A stretch of DNA of 64,000 nucleotides from Prostheceraeus crozeri (taxonomy: Eukaryota > Platyhelminthes > Polycladida > Euryleptidae). Of the stretch, positions 25,290 through 36,800 are shown piece by piece. How positions within the stretch are numbered: position 1 is the first letter of the stretch; each line of letters starts with the position of its first letter. Location of the stretch: positions 274,002 through 338,001 of the forward strand of contig CAJQUW010008635.1 of NCBI GenBank assembly GCA_907163375.1, written 5' to 3'. The translations under genes were made by a program, and so were the position numbers. Below the pieces are notes generated by a model. It was not told where the DNA came from. It did not search any database and saw only the letters and a list, made by a program, of their open reading frames with translations.

Positions 25290-25472
25290 TATTATATCTA
25301 ATGGTTGAGGAAGAGCCAAGGTTTTAATAATGTTGTACTTTAATTATGATATAATTAATCATCAGATCTCTGTCTGATGATGGTTGCCGAATAGCAACCG
25401 AAATTAATTATATCATAACTAAATTACTACATCATTAAAACTTTGGCTCTTCCTCAACCATTAGATATAATA
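25290..25472. mobile_element. 183-bp palindromic element with ribozyme-like apex
   Basis: The arms 25290-25359 and 25403-25472 are 70-bp inverted copies with five mismatches (the outer part includes GGTTGAGGAAGAGCC and its complement). The 43-nt apex holds the hammerhead-like core described separately. Length and shape suit a MITE or a small self-cleaving retroelement unit. No target duplication was recognised at its borders. Confidence 0.8.
25346..25416 (+). ncRNA. candidate hammerhead ribozyme, type III topology
   Basis: In order: stem III 5' strand 25346-25359 (ATGATATAATTAAT); cleavage-site nucleotide C25360, giving the NUH triplet AUC; a small stem I 25361-25373 (A-U, a bulged U, CAG/CUG, loop AUCU); the catalytic box CTGATGA 25374-25380; stem II GGTTGC/GCAACC 25382-25399 with loop CGAATA; then GAA 25400-25402; and the stem III 3' strand 25403-25416, a perfect 14-bp match. 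All conserved core positions of the hammerhead are present. The one departure is an extra unpaired U (25381) between CUGAUGA and stem II. Cleavage is predicted after C25360. Activity is untested, and the extra U could lower it. Confidence 0.6.
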
Positions 25473-26684
25473 TACAATAATGCTCATTATCTCATATTCA
25501 TGTAATACGCATGTATACATGTGTCATTAGACTTTTTGTAAAAAAGACGCCTAATATTTAAGTAATTATGACATCAAATCGACTGATTCCAAGATAAAAA
25601 AGGACGACTATTTTTCTAAATTTTCTTTTATTCCTTTTTGAATATGAGAAAAAAGTAAGAAAAAATGAAGTTAAAAGGCAGAAGCACTGAGTCTGCACAT
25701 TTTTCTTTATCTCGACATTTCTTCTCCAAATCAAGGATCCTTTGGTTTATTGAGCGTCTGAAGACTTTCCAATCTGAATCTCCGCATGTGTTGTCCAAAT
25801 GATCTGAAATTATAAGGATCATTCTATTAACTGCAAACACCGTTTCCATTAATCGTTTTAACAATAATATCACTTTATTTGCTCCACTTTGGAAATTCAG
25901 TTTACTCTACAAGTCAATACGCGATATAGAAGGACGAAATGTGAAAAAGGATCATGAAACATGCATCAGTTACTCTAAACTGGACGGAGAGGAACTGCAG
26001 CGTTTAGCCCTTGCCAATGGGGGCTTGAGGGATAGAGTATTGCGTGGCACAGATTCTCTTGCGCTGAAAGTGATCCTACGAGGATGTGTTGGGATCTTCT
26101 CAATAGAGTGAAGCAGACGATAACAAAGACAATGCTTAACTGATGTGGAAAGTTGCATTTTTATTGTTGACATTCGTTAGCAGATTATAAAATCTCTATC
26201 GTGGGATGAATACAATTCCTTATTTCATTAAGTGATTTGTATAAAAGTAGAACGATACAAGTTACATACAAAAATATATGCTTGCGTTATGTGCAATTAT
26301 AGATTGGGACATATTCTGAAAGTCTAACTGACTTTACAACACACAACAATTGAGAATTGGTCTTGATGTTAATTATGTCCGTGGTGAAACGCTGGTTTTG
26401 TATGCGTAGGTCTCTCGTCACCGTGAATGAAGCTATACAGTATAAAATTAATGTTTCATTCGTTCATGTTGCCTATAGAGTTCATGAATCAAGTTACAGG
26501 GAATTCAAAAATTTCCACAATTTCGAAAGTTTTCATCACTGGATGGCATCCACTCAACCAACTATTTTTCGAGTAAAAAAGCGCAGCGCCCTTCCAAGGA
26601 ATTTAATAGTTGAATTCCTAAGGTAGAAGACGAATATTTTAAGACGTTGAACTTGTAGCGGTGTCTATTACGAGTTTAGTTTCC
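25473..26684. other. no recognised gene
   Basis: Short frames at 25628-25873, 25970-26173 and 26357-26626 show no recognisable domain and no convincing splice context. Confidence 0.4.
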
Positions 26685-26792
26685 TTCAAATTAAAGCGAG
26701 GAAAGTCCACAAAACATATGAGGTTTCTTCTCTCTGGTTTATTGCGAGGCCTTTCAACCGTTATCAACGGACTTTCCTCGCTTTAATTTGAA
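26685..26792. repeat. perfect 24-bp inverted repeat enclosing a hammerhead-related word
   Basis: The arms 26685-26708 and 26769-26792 are perfect inverted copies (core TTAAAGCGAGGAAAGTCC). On the minus strand the 60-nt loop contains GAAAGGCCTCGCAATAAA (26755 to 26738), identical over 18 bp to the 3' core of the minus-strand hammerhead candidate at 32442-32487. The upstream CTGANGA box is altered here (TTGATAA) and stem II is shortened, so this is at best a degenerate relative. Confidence 0.7.
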
Positions 26793-29700
26793 ACATGCCT
26801 AGTCCATTATTCAATGGGTTTAGTTTCCTTTTTATATTAGCGACCTTAAATTACTTGGGGAGTATGTGGTTACACTTCTTGAGTGAAAAATCATCATGAT
26901 CTACCGTGGTCTCTCTCATGTTGAAATTACGATGTCCATCATGAATTAACAGATATTTCTTTCATTTTTCATCGAGCATGTGGCTCTCTATATACCCTAC
27001 ATAGCGTGCAGACTTGCATTCCTGTCTATACAATCTGATAGAAAACTTAATCATTGCTTCAACAATGGTGTGTTTTGCCAATCGCCCGTGAAAATATTCA
27101 ATATTACATGAGCGAAATGCTGAGAAAATGATCCTTCTTATTTCGAATTAGTAACAAATAAATTACTATCATTTTATCCATGCTTGTCTTTTTCACAGAC
27201 ATTTTTAACTCCTAATTTACAATGTTTTTTTATCTGTCATCTGTTGAAGTAATTGGTATCATATTGGATTGAGCTCAAACCTCCGGAAACGTGAATTTCT
27301 TAGCTACTGACATGAGTCAGTTCTCAGGTGAGGAATTTTTCCCATTCTTCACTCTCAGAAACGTGGGCCATTTCTTGTCTGTCATTTGTAGAACGACTCA
27401 ATTGTTAGCGTGAGACATGCACGTTTACTCAGGCGAAGAGACCATGAGCGACGATGTTGCAGTCTTGCGTCACATCTAGTCCGCGTTGGAGCTCTCATAA
27501 TATATAAATATCGTCACCTCTGTTAGCATCTGCCAAAAACTCCCTTTGTGACGATTGACCCGTTTAGGGAAAACTGTTGCGCAAGAGATTGCTTTGCGCT
27601 GGTAAGGGGGACAAATTCACATGAATTTGGACGCAACTAGCTCCTAGGTTGTGACACGCTTAGCGGGTGGCGATGCAAGCTTCATAGCCATTAGGGGCCT
27701 AATTACGCTCGGACAACCGAGAAAAAGGCCGGTCCCATTTGACGACTCACAGTCTCCGGCACGTTGCTATTCGAGGCTGTCACAGTCCTGATGATTATGC
27801 AAGTCAAAGGTTAACTAAGTGATGGACAACATGAAATGGATTGAAGAGTGATTAGTCATAGTTGTCCTGTCATGCTAAATTCCCAATTCAGATATCAGCG
27901 TCTAAAGCTGTGTCGTCAATCTATTAGATTTCGTAATAACAATAATACAGGTGGTTCCTATTGACTTTCGGCCGAGTGTATTCCCAGTAGAATTTTAGAT
28001 TGCACAGGTGGGAGACAATGCGTTCTCTGTTCTCATTTCCTTCACTTGCTTTGAAGAATTATTGCTGAATGATTAAACAAATTGAACGTAGATCAGCTGC
28101 CATCAACTAAATTGAACGTAAGATGATGATCAAAATTGACCGGACATTGGTGTCTGAGGCAAATAGACACTTGCATCAAACAAACACGGCAAGATATTTC
28201 AATTATCTTAGATGATCAAGCAAGCCAAAAGATATCAATATACAGAGTATGTACAGTATTCAAACATAGTTGAAAACTTGCAATTAAAAGTCAGTTAACA
28301 AAAACTTGGCTTGATTCCATTCAGACATGTGAATGCGATTGAATATTGTCTTTAATATGTAAGTGCTAAAATCAAAACTCCTTTTTTCTATTTAGAGGCT
28401 GATACAACAAAGTAAAAGTTGCACGTTTCAATGACAGACCTTCGGCGTCCAGCGCCTTCAACGATCGATGTTCGGATACACCATTTAATTTTTTCTCACT
28501 CTCTCAGAAAGATGATCTCCCGTCACTTGGTCAACTACGTATTGTAAGAGTTGCAAAACGAAGTTAAATTTATAATCTTGCTAGTTTCTACACATTTTTC
28601 AATCACGTATTTTTCAATCTAGTAAAGTAACATCTGTTAAATGGCTTCACATTTGTTTTGGCTCAACTAACAGAGGTGATCATAAAACAACGGACCACCT
28701 AAATGACGTAAAATTTCAGTTGATTTTCCTACCTTCGATCACATGCATACCACGCCAATTGAGACCTTATATTCTCACCTTTTGATAAAGAATAGTGAAT
28801 TTCTTGCTGTAGACATATTCAAATAATGGATTGTATCTGTCTGGGGAATTATGCCTGGGAGGAAATTTGTCCTCTCTCCACGATGGATAACTATAATTTT
28901 AATCGGTTTTGAATACACAGTGTATAAGATTTAATTAGTTGTTTCGTTTGGAAATCACCTTGTTGTTGTAATCTATTCATGATATGTATATGCATGCTGG
29001 CATATGGTGTGTATGTAGGCCTATGTGTGCATGTGTAACTTTCGACTAATCGACGACGTGCAGGTGCAGTTGTGATGAAATTAGCAACATATGAGCTGAA
29101 TCTTATACAGCATAATATTTATCATGTCGCTTCATCTGTGACAATATTGTAGGACTTGAAAACGATGCCTTCGTCCGATTTATTTCTGACAGAACCGTGT
29201 GTTGACGATAGATGTTCATTCAATTGTTTTACTCATACAATTTCAACACATTCCGCTTACCGATGTATTCATTAAAAATCAATGTGCCTCATCGGTGAGC
29301 ATCAAACAGGCAGGGCAATGCGTCGGATAAAGATAGAACAACTAGAGAGAAATAGGCATATTTAAGTACCTATGTCAAATGTAGTTAAAGGTAATCAATC
29401 ATCTAATTTCAATGTAATGATTGAGCAATGATCACACCTTTGATTTTCCATTTCCATGCACTTTATGTTAAGTATACCATTAACTACCGGTGTTAAGTAT
29501 ACGTTATCAATATTATCATCTGTAGCAATGAATTTGTACCTTTTTCGCGTTAATTTCTAACTTCACCTGATAAATACGGACTTGCGCAAGTGCATGAGCT
29601 CTCCTGGCGTAAATGAAGTTACAGTGCGCCTCTTAATTACATCAAACTAAAAATCCAATAATATTCAACCTGCAGTGACTATATCGTCAGCATATTATCC

Positions 29701-29850
29701 TGCATATTATTGAAATTATGTTTTCATTGCGCGTCGAATTATCGAAAAGTGATATACATGCATAATTACCATAGATTCAATAACTGAAAAAACATTATTC
29801 ATTAGCAAAAGATTGAAAAAAGTCAACTAATGTTAAGTCATGTGTGGGGT
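26793..29850. other. AT-rich stretch, no recognised gene except a weak first-exon candidate
   Basis: No domain-bearing ORF was found. The part from 27290 to 27800 is richer in GC than its flanks. See the separate TATA/donor entry. Confidence 0.4.
27500..27607 (+). promoter_or_regulatory. weak candidate TATA box and first exon
   Basis: TATATAAATA at 27501-27510 is followed about 30 nt later by CACCTCTG. A donor-like CTG/GTAAGG lies at 27599-27607. The surrounding 0.5 kb is richer in G and C than the flanking sequence. No coding exon was tied to it, so this is a guess from signal spacing alone. Confidence 0.15.
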
Positions 29851-30075
29851 CCGCCTTTTTGGCAGGGGTCCGCCAGCTAGGGTTTGAGTGTACAAAATGT
29901 TAAAGGACCCGAAACGCGACCTAGCTGGTCATTTTGCTGATGAACCCTTTCTATGTTTATTCTTTTCTGGTATGTCTTGTATAAAGATTGCAAATATGTT
30001 TTATTGTTCGGTACGCCATCTAAGTATTATTTCTTTCTTTTATATTACCAGATGACCGGCGTGAACGCTTTCAAC

Positions 30076-30091
30076 AGCCCTTTTCAGGGCT
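30076..30091 (+). promoter_or_regulatory. orphan histone-type 3' stem-loop
   Basis: AGCCCTTTTCAGGGCT forms a 6-bp stem with loop UUUC, the architecture of the stem-loop that ends replication-dependent histone mRNAs and binds SLBP. It is preceded by CAAC and followed by ACAC, close to the usual flanks. The first pair is A-U rather than the usual G-C. No histone coding sequence lies upstream and no clear purine-rich U7 site downstream, so it may be a relic of a dispersed histone copy or a chance hairpin in a repeat. Confidence 0.45.
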
Positions 30092-31717
30092 ACACTTATT
30101 AAGTATTTATTGAGTTTCTATTGTATATTATTGTTCATTCGAAGTGCACTAACCTGACTTTTCCCATAACTAAAAATCATTGAATAGTCATTAAAAAAAA
30201 TGGTAAAACAAAATATTAGCTCTCTGAAACCTAGTGTTTCAAATAAACAACAATGTTACCTCAAAACTAGAAGAGCAAAATTACTTCAAATTGCCACCTT
30301 CCAAGTGACTTATTGACTGCTTCAATAATCGATAACTCAATGAATCAATTGATTTTTGACATCAATAACTTCAAATCCGTTTAACTGCAATTATCATATT
30401 AATCCTCATAGGTAAAGGATGAAGTTAAGAAACGTTAGGGCCTATCTTGAAATCACACATCACTGTTCAAATTTGAAAAAAATACCAATTTCTTGTAAAA
30501 AGCAGTACCCACGTGCATGTGGCAATGTTCACAAAAAGTCTGCATTCAATCGGAACGGTTTGTCGTGGCCAAAACCGGCAGGCGAAAAATGAAGTCAAAG
30601 AAAGACGAGATATGTTTAATTCGAAACCGCTATGACGTTCCTTATATACGTAAAGTTGCACAACAGAAATTGTATTACAACTGCTACATTTAGAACTTTT
30701 AATGATGTCATTGTATATAACATGATGAATGATTACGGAATATACAGTATTTATGCGTTCTCGGACAATCTGTAACATTGCATATAGGATAATGACAGAG
30801 GCGCAGATATGCGGACAGAGAGTATGCTAATGATTCAAGAGAAGGTTACTCCACTTTGTTTACACAAACGTAAGAATTTGATTATCCGATTGAAACTTAC
30901 ATGAATTCTATTGAATAAGCATCGGTAATGATATTGCAGAAGATTGCATGTAAGGTTAAGTTGACTTCTTGTTTAATTGCGTCGTGTCAAATAACTAGAT
31001 TGTGAATGATGAAACTGCGATTACGTCGATTGATAAAGTTGTTGTTTTCTGACAGACATCCATCTAATAAACAATTTTAAAAAAACAATTTATTTCAAAA
31101 TGAAACCTAATAAATAAAAATGAATAATAAAATTAATATAAAAACCGAATAAATAAAACCTAAATTAAACATGAGGAAATTTAAATTATTGTCTTCATAA
31201 TGCATTTCTTCGACTCCTATTCAATGGAAATGTTACATTGATTTTTTTAAATTATAAATTTTTAAACAATATATCATGCATGCAATTTTGCTTAATAAAT
31301 TGACAAAATGAGGAGTCAGTATTTGCACTCGTATCAATGCATTGCGTATCTTCAATTATGGTGTTATCGTGTAGGCCCAATACATTGATAACTATACAGC
31401 GGTTTAACCGCAATATAGGACTCAGGTAGTGTTGGAAAGTACAGGAGAAACCATCAGCGCTACAATTGATTCACAGATTTTCACGGATGAAATTCTCAAA
31501 AACAGTAATTGCTAATAATAAATCGCATGGCTTCGTTTCAAGTCTCAATTATCAATCAGAATCACATGAAATCTGGAATCATCTAAATGTCAATTTTCAT
31601 CAAAATCATGTTTAAGCAGGATTATATCAGAAATCCAGTTTATAAATGCCTTCATAATAATTGCATTATATTTAACTTTAATATGAAAATTTGAAGGTGA
31701 ATGCATATTTAACTTTA
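30092..31717. other. AT-rich stretch with no recognised gene
   Basis: It includes A/T-rich simple sequence near 31070-31170. A 103-codon minus-strand frame (30467-30778) has no recognisable domain. Confidence 0.4.
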
Positions 31718-31979
31718 CTATTCGATGCTGGGACTTTTGTCGGCGGTGAAGGAGGCATCATCAACAGTCTTGGACGAAGCATCTAATGTAATGAATATAT
31801 AGTGTTCCTTTCTCATTTGCATTCATACCAAACCGAAGTAAAATTAAAGTTCGCACAAGCTTTAGTTGCATCTCTTCAGCCATATCAACCACAGCTTTTA
31901 TTGAAATAATACTGTTATTGTTTGTTAACATTTCCTCAAAGAAGACGACAAAAGGATTTCCAATGACTTTCCAATACAT
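31718..31979 (-). other. weak candidate minus-strand exon(s)
   Basis: A minus-strand block 31718-31782 follows an acceptor-like TATATTCATTACATTAG and reads ASSKTVDDASFTADKSPSIE then stop, with higher GC than its flanks. Just upstream, 31761-31979 is open for 72 codons in another frame (KVIGNPFVVFFEEML...). I recognise no family. The two do not join through an obvious donor, so these may be fragments of a lost gene or chance. Confidence 0.15.
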
Positions 31980-32385
31980 TAGACAAAATCCATTGTTGCC
32001 GTGCTAGTAAATTGTTTAATCCGAAATTAGGAATAGCTATGGAGCATCTGATTATTCTACAAAGGCATAATTCCTAAATAAACAATCCCTGCGATCAGCT
32101 TTTGTTGTTGGCAACCTGTCGATTACGTTACAACAAAGGTAAGTGGACATTCATGTTATAAGTGTTCAGATGTCCATCTGAAGATTAAAGGGATTAGGCA
32201 TGCTTTACGAAAGACATCAATGAAACTTTTATTTATATTGGCTTGTCATTTTCTTTTTATTAATAGGGACCTCTTATCCATCTTACACCTTTGTATAGAA
32301 GAAAGATGAGACATCTGACTTTGTTAAAGCATTTGAATGATCTGAATTCGAGGTGACTGTTGAAAGGAAACCACACAAGAAGCTT
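31980..32385. other. no recognised gene
   Basis: Short AT-rich spacer before the 59-bp inverted repeat. Nothing notable was seen. Confidence 0.4.
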
Positions 32386-32441
32386 TTCATCTTGTGAAGG
32401 AAGCCCAAAAACTAGCTGATCTTACTAGATTTCTCGATTTT

Positions 32442-32487
32442 ATTGCGAGGCCTTTCAGCCAGCACAGCCGGCTATCGTCAGGCGAAT
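32442..32487 (-). ncRNA. candidate minimal hammerhead ribozyme (type I topology)
   Basis: Reading the minus strand: stem I 5' side ATT-C-GC (32487-32482), box CTGACGA (32481-32475), an extra T, stem II AGCC/GGCT with loop GGCTGTGCT, GAAA (32456-32453), a two-pair stem III AG-GC-CU, then CUC as the cleavage triplet (cut after 32447), then stem I 3' side GCAAT (32446-32442) pairing with the 5' side around a bulged C. All conserved core bases are present. Such a very short stem III is typical of the minimal hammerheads reported in Penelope-like elements, which probably act as dimers. As in the candidate at 25346, one U follows the CUGANGA box unpaired. Confidence 0.55.
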
Positions 32488-32688
32488 GACATGACCCAAA
32501 CACATTGTTAAATTCACATATACTCAATACTCAGACACAAATTACACAAATTAACATACGAAATACGAACGAGCAATTAATTAACTGATTCAGAAATTAA
32601 ATTAAATAAGAAGACGAAGAAAATATGGAAAGAAAACTGGTAAAGAACAGTAAAGAGATTTTCCCTGGGTTTTGGCTTAGGTTATGTC

Positions 32689-32808
32689 GATGACATACTG
32701 TTCATTGGCAAATTCTCCAGACCTTCTCACTTGCCTGCATTTGCATTTATGGAATTTTTGAACAAATCCAATCCCAATCTCACAATCAGATGGTACTAGA
32801 AGATAGAT
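32689..32808 (+). pseudogene. reverse-transcriptase fragment with YVDD motif
   Basis: The plus strand reads GLGYVDDILFIGKFS followed by FMEFLNKSNPNLTIRWY and then a stop. YVDD is the catalytic core of reverse transcriptases. The FLN...NPNL spacing after it resembles Penelope-type and related RTs, where FLN-LHPNIKFT follows RYVDD. Upstream fingers and any GIY-YIG endonuclease were not recognised. Downstream frames are broken by several stops, so this is a short dead remnant. The class is inferred from a single block and could be another non-LTR lineage. Confidence 0.5.
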
Positions 32809-33838
32809 GGTACGTTACTCTACCGAAGAGTCTACGGAGAGTGCTTTTCTGATGCACCGTTAAGGCAATCACTTGACCGAAGGCACCTCGTCAGTCCGCT
32901 CAACCCATTGGTGTTTTTAAGTCATTGGTCAAGGTGCGTGTCGGGCGTGTGGACAGCATTTGCTCCGATGTCCATGCATCAATTCATTCTGGCTTACGTC
33001 AAGAGACTCTGATGGCGACGGCGGTATTCGAGGGATGGTGTCGTAATGTGGTGTTCAGTGTGATCGCTTGCTGATGCTCCGAACATCACACCGAACATCA
33101 CACTAACAGCACCGTGATTCCGCTTACCTTCCAGGAATATGACACTGCCGCAGGAGTGTTTGCGGAGCGATAAGGGCTCGCAGTTTCCGTGAGGGGATGA
33201 CGCTCATTAAGGAGTCGGAGGTGAGTTGGTGAGGAAAACGTCTGCTCCTGCCACACAGTTTGAGTGGTTTACAGCCATCAATGTCCCATCTGGACTGTGA
33301 GTGGAGCTATGATGGGGAGTCGGGACGAAACCATGGAAGAAGAAAGAACGAAACCGCTAAAAAAATTCGCGATTGTGATGTCCATTGCCTCGGAGCATGC
33401 CAATGCATGGGACTCGGTCACAACGTGATTTCGACGCGGATGCGGGAGTGATTGCGGGAAAAAGGAATGCGAAAAAGGGCTGTCAAAGAGGCCTGGTGGA
33501 CTAGACAGCTGTCCTCATCCATAAAACGAAGCATTTCCTCGTGATTTATTGTTTCCTTTACATTTTCTTCCTGTTCTTTTTCTTACTTCAGTATTCGTAG
33601 ACTAGTTTGTCTATGCCTTAATTTTCTTGTGATTTTCTGTAATTTTATATAATTTTCGTTGGTTTTTTTCTATTGCTGTAATTGCTGTCTGATGTTTTCT
33701 CAGTAATGCCGATATTAGTGTTGTATGTGTTTATAGCATTCTGTGCTGATAGATGTGCCTGCAATAATGGCTGTGCGCAAATAAAATCGAGAAATCTAGT
33801 AAGATCAGCTAGTTTTTGGGCTTCCTTCACAAGATGAA

Positions 33839-36800
33839 TAGAAACCCAGGCCCACTTTTTCCTGAAAACAAGAAGCTTTATTCGTTGAACCCTGCTTCAA
33901 TGATATATTTTGAGTGAATTGTAAATATTTTTCTAGTGCACACCGAATCAAACACACTGAGTTAAACAAAATATCAGAAATACGGCATGACTACCAAATG
34001 CTTCCCACTTCCTCTGTTTATAGTTTCAGTGTTTTTGATTGAACTGTTTAGCTGGGATTTAAAAACATCACGTTTTTTCGAATGTTCCAAATAAAAGCAC
34101 GATATTTTAGGCATATTTTCTTGTTCATATGTTTTGTTTCAATAGATTTTTATTCCAGCATTCTACATCGTTTTTTTCAAGTCAACAACACATCAAATAA
34201 ATTGACAACATCAAAAGCTGTTTGATGTGTGAAATTCAGCAGTTGCAATCTCGATAACATTTGATTTTAAAAAAACTGCTAAGTCAAATGTTGAAATCAC
34301 GATACTTTACGTGTCTGTCATCCAGTTTTTTGCTATTTTCTAAGCCCTCTCTTGCAAACTATAAAGGCAGCAATATTGCAGGTTAACATATTTTAATCTG
34401 CTCTAGATTAATATCGATGCACGTATCATCATCAAGTCCGCATGATGATCTGCACATTGATTACTGGGATATCAATTAGGATTTAGAAGCATGGCGCACA
34501 AGGCATACCTGTCTAAGCATGCATGTACGCAGCATGTATGTCTAAGCAACTACACAGTTTAAAACAATTTTTTAAAAAAAGTTTCATGAGCATGTGTTTC
34601 AGACCTCGTAACAATTCATGTTTAAAAGCTAGATTTAAAACCATCTTTGAAAGCAATGTACAAAAGACGGTTACAAACCATGTTCAAAACCTGGCTTTGG
34701 AAAACATGAAACATTACATGAGCCTTGATGGTTTGAGAGCCTCTGTACCCGGTGCGTTTGATAGGTGAAAGACATCATCTTCGGGCATCCCATTCGTCGA
34801 ACGACGCTCACATAAAAATGGTACTCGAAAGTGATGTCTGTCCTTTCTCTAACAGCAAGCATTGTTTTGCAAATGTTCTTTTGTGCCTTTTGGCAATGCA
34901 GTTGTTCAAAGAGTTTAAGATTAAAGAGCCATTAGAAAAATACAACATACGCTAATACTTACATGGGTTAGTATACGTGAGATAAAGAGGAATATTGCTT
35001 AAATGCGCAATTTTTGCTGTTGAATCCATCTAACCATGCAGCAAAGGACACTTAATTAAAGCTTGTAATGCATTATTTGTATAAATAAATCTACGTCTAT
35101 GTCATCACTGGAAAAAGTCTAAAAAATTAAACTGACAAGGAAAACGTGTTCATAACACAAAAAAAACATAGTTTTGCTAAGAGTCATATTTTCTTTGAGC
35201 CCTAGAGACTATGTCTTCTCAGAACCCTAGAGTTCTATGTCTTCTTTGAATTCAAAATAACTGAACTAAATAAAAATAATATATAATAATAATAATATAA
35301 AATAATAAATAAAATAATAATATAATAATAAATAATAAAGGAACTTCTGGAGAACAACATTTTGGAAAGACAGAAATGAATTTCCAACATCTAAACTTTT
35401 GCAAAAAGCCGAATATGCCTTCATCTGCCATTGCACTCTTCAAAATACAGAACAATAGTACATCGTTGAGGACACGATAATGGCATGATAACTTGTTAAG
35501 TCTTGCATCATGTCATTTCATGATTTGCTTGCAGCAGGCTACATTTTATTGATTCTAATACATAGTTGACATAAGGTGAAATGAAGACTCGACAAATTAT
35601 CTTTTGAAAATGTTAAAGACATCCACGGCCGCGCCATGTGCTCATCAGCCTAATTCCAAAAATAAACATGTCTAGTAGCCTACTTATCATGCATACTTGA
35701 CACTCGTACGAGTATATGCTAGATGGATACGTCATTCACATTTCTGATAAGCCATTCGACTTACAGCTTTTTTTGTAAAAATGATGCAATGCTTGACTTT
35801 ATGGATTGAACGAGCATCTTGTTAACTTATGTGATTAAGAACAGAGGCATACAGATTTTTCTTAATATGCCAATTCTTCTAAGTCTCACTTTCATAAGAA
35901 CGTTTTGCATTTCACATTTCATTTAGCAACATTTCATTTGATACATTTATAAAGGATTTAGAGCATTTTATTAATAGCTGCATAAAAATTGCTGAGCCAT
36001 GGCATTCATATCACTTTGTGATGTCATTGGTATAATAGAATACTGTAGCCTAAGTTTGGATTGATAAAGCATTCAACATTCAAATGCCGTTAAAATACAT
36101 AGTGTGGTTTATCGCCATTGAATGTTGTTTTGAATTCTAATTGTCTCCATTAATGGGCCTACTATACAAATGGCCAACAGGTTACAAGTCGAGTCATAGT
36201 GCCTTAACAATGACGAAAACAAGTCGCGACAGCAACAATTTGGTCTGCTGATGACTGTTGGTATGATGTAACGTTTCAATGGAACCATTGTGGAGTTTTA
36301 TTGCATGCTAATCTATTTCAATATCTGAAAGCAGACTTGAAAGGACAAGACGTGAAATGTCGTGCTAAATACTCGGGTCTCTTAGAAATTGCAATGACAG
36401 GTCTACAATATAATATTCATATCACCGGCCTTTAAAAATCGCTCAATTGAGCATTAAAGAAGTTCAAACTTCAAAGACCTGCAGGAGAGAGAGTTGTGCA
36501 TCGTGCGACTACAAATACATTGACAGTATTACAAATACATTGACAGTATCCAAGTCATAATCGACCTCTGCTCACAATCGAAGCACGGATGCGGAGTCGA
36601 AGTGCTATGATTTAGGCCGGAGTCGGAGTCATGCATAGGACTTCAGACCGCGGCCTATAAGACCGCATGTTCGCGGGCGTAAAGCTTTAATCAGAAACCT
36701 CCGATCTCGACTTAATTAAGGCTGATGTTGTCATGATGGCTTCGTTCTTGTACAAATCGAAATCTCAGTTAAAGGTAACATATTAGCATAAGTTTCGTAA

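Larger units (their letters stand above)
32386..33838. mobile_element. retroelement remnant bounded by 59-bp inverted repeats, probably Penelope-like
   Basis: Positions 32386-32444 recur perfectly inverted at 33780-33838 (includes GAAGGAAGCCCAAAAACTAG). Inside are a hammerhead-like core on the minus strand at the left end, and on the plus strand a reverse-transcriptase-like fragment with YVDD. Penelope-like elements are known to carry inverted or partial terminal copies and hammerhead motifs in those termini, which is why I favour that class. The ribozyme and RT read on opposite strands, which would need the left terminus to be an inverted copy. The rest (32.9-33.55 kb) is GC-richer with broken frames. 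Confidence 0.6.

Noticed and set aside
30000..30091. A replication-dependent histone gene ending at the stem-loop
   Set aside because: No histone H1, H2A, H2B, H3 or H4 C-terminal sequence is present upstream in any frame.
33645..33830. 61-codon minus-strand ORF
   Set aside because: Its start is simply the right copy of the 59-bp inverted terminal repeat.
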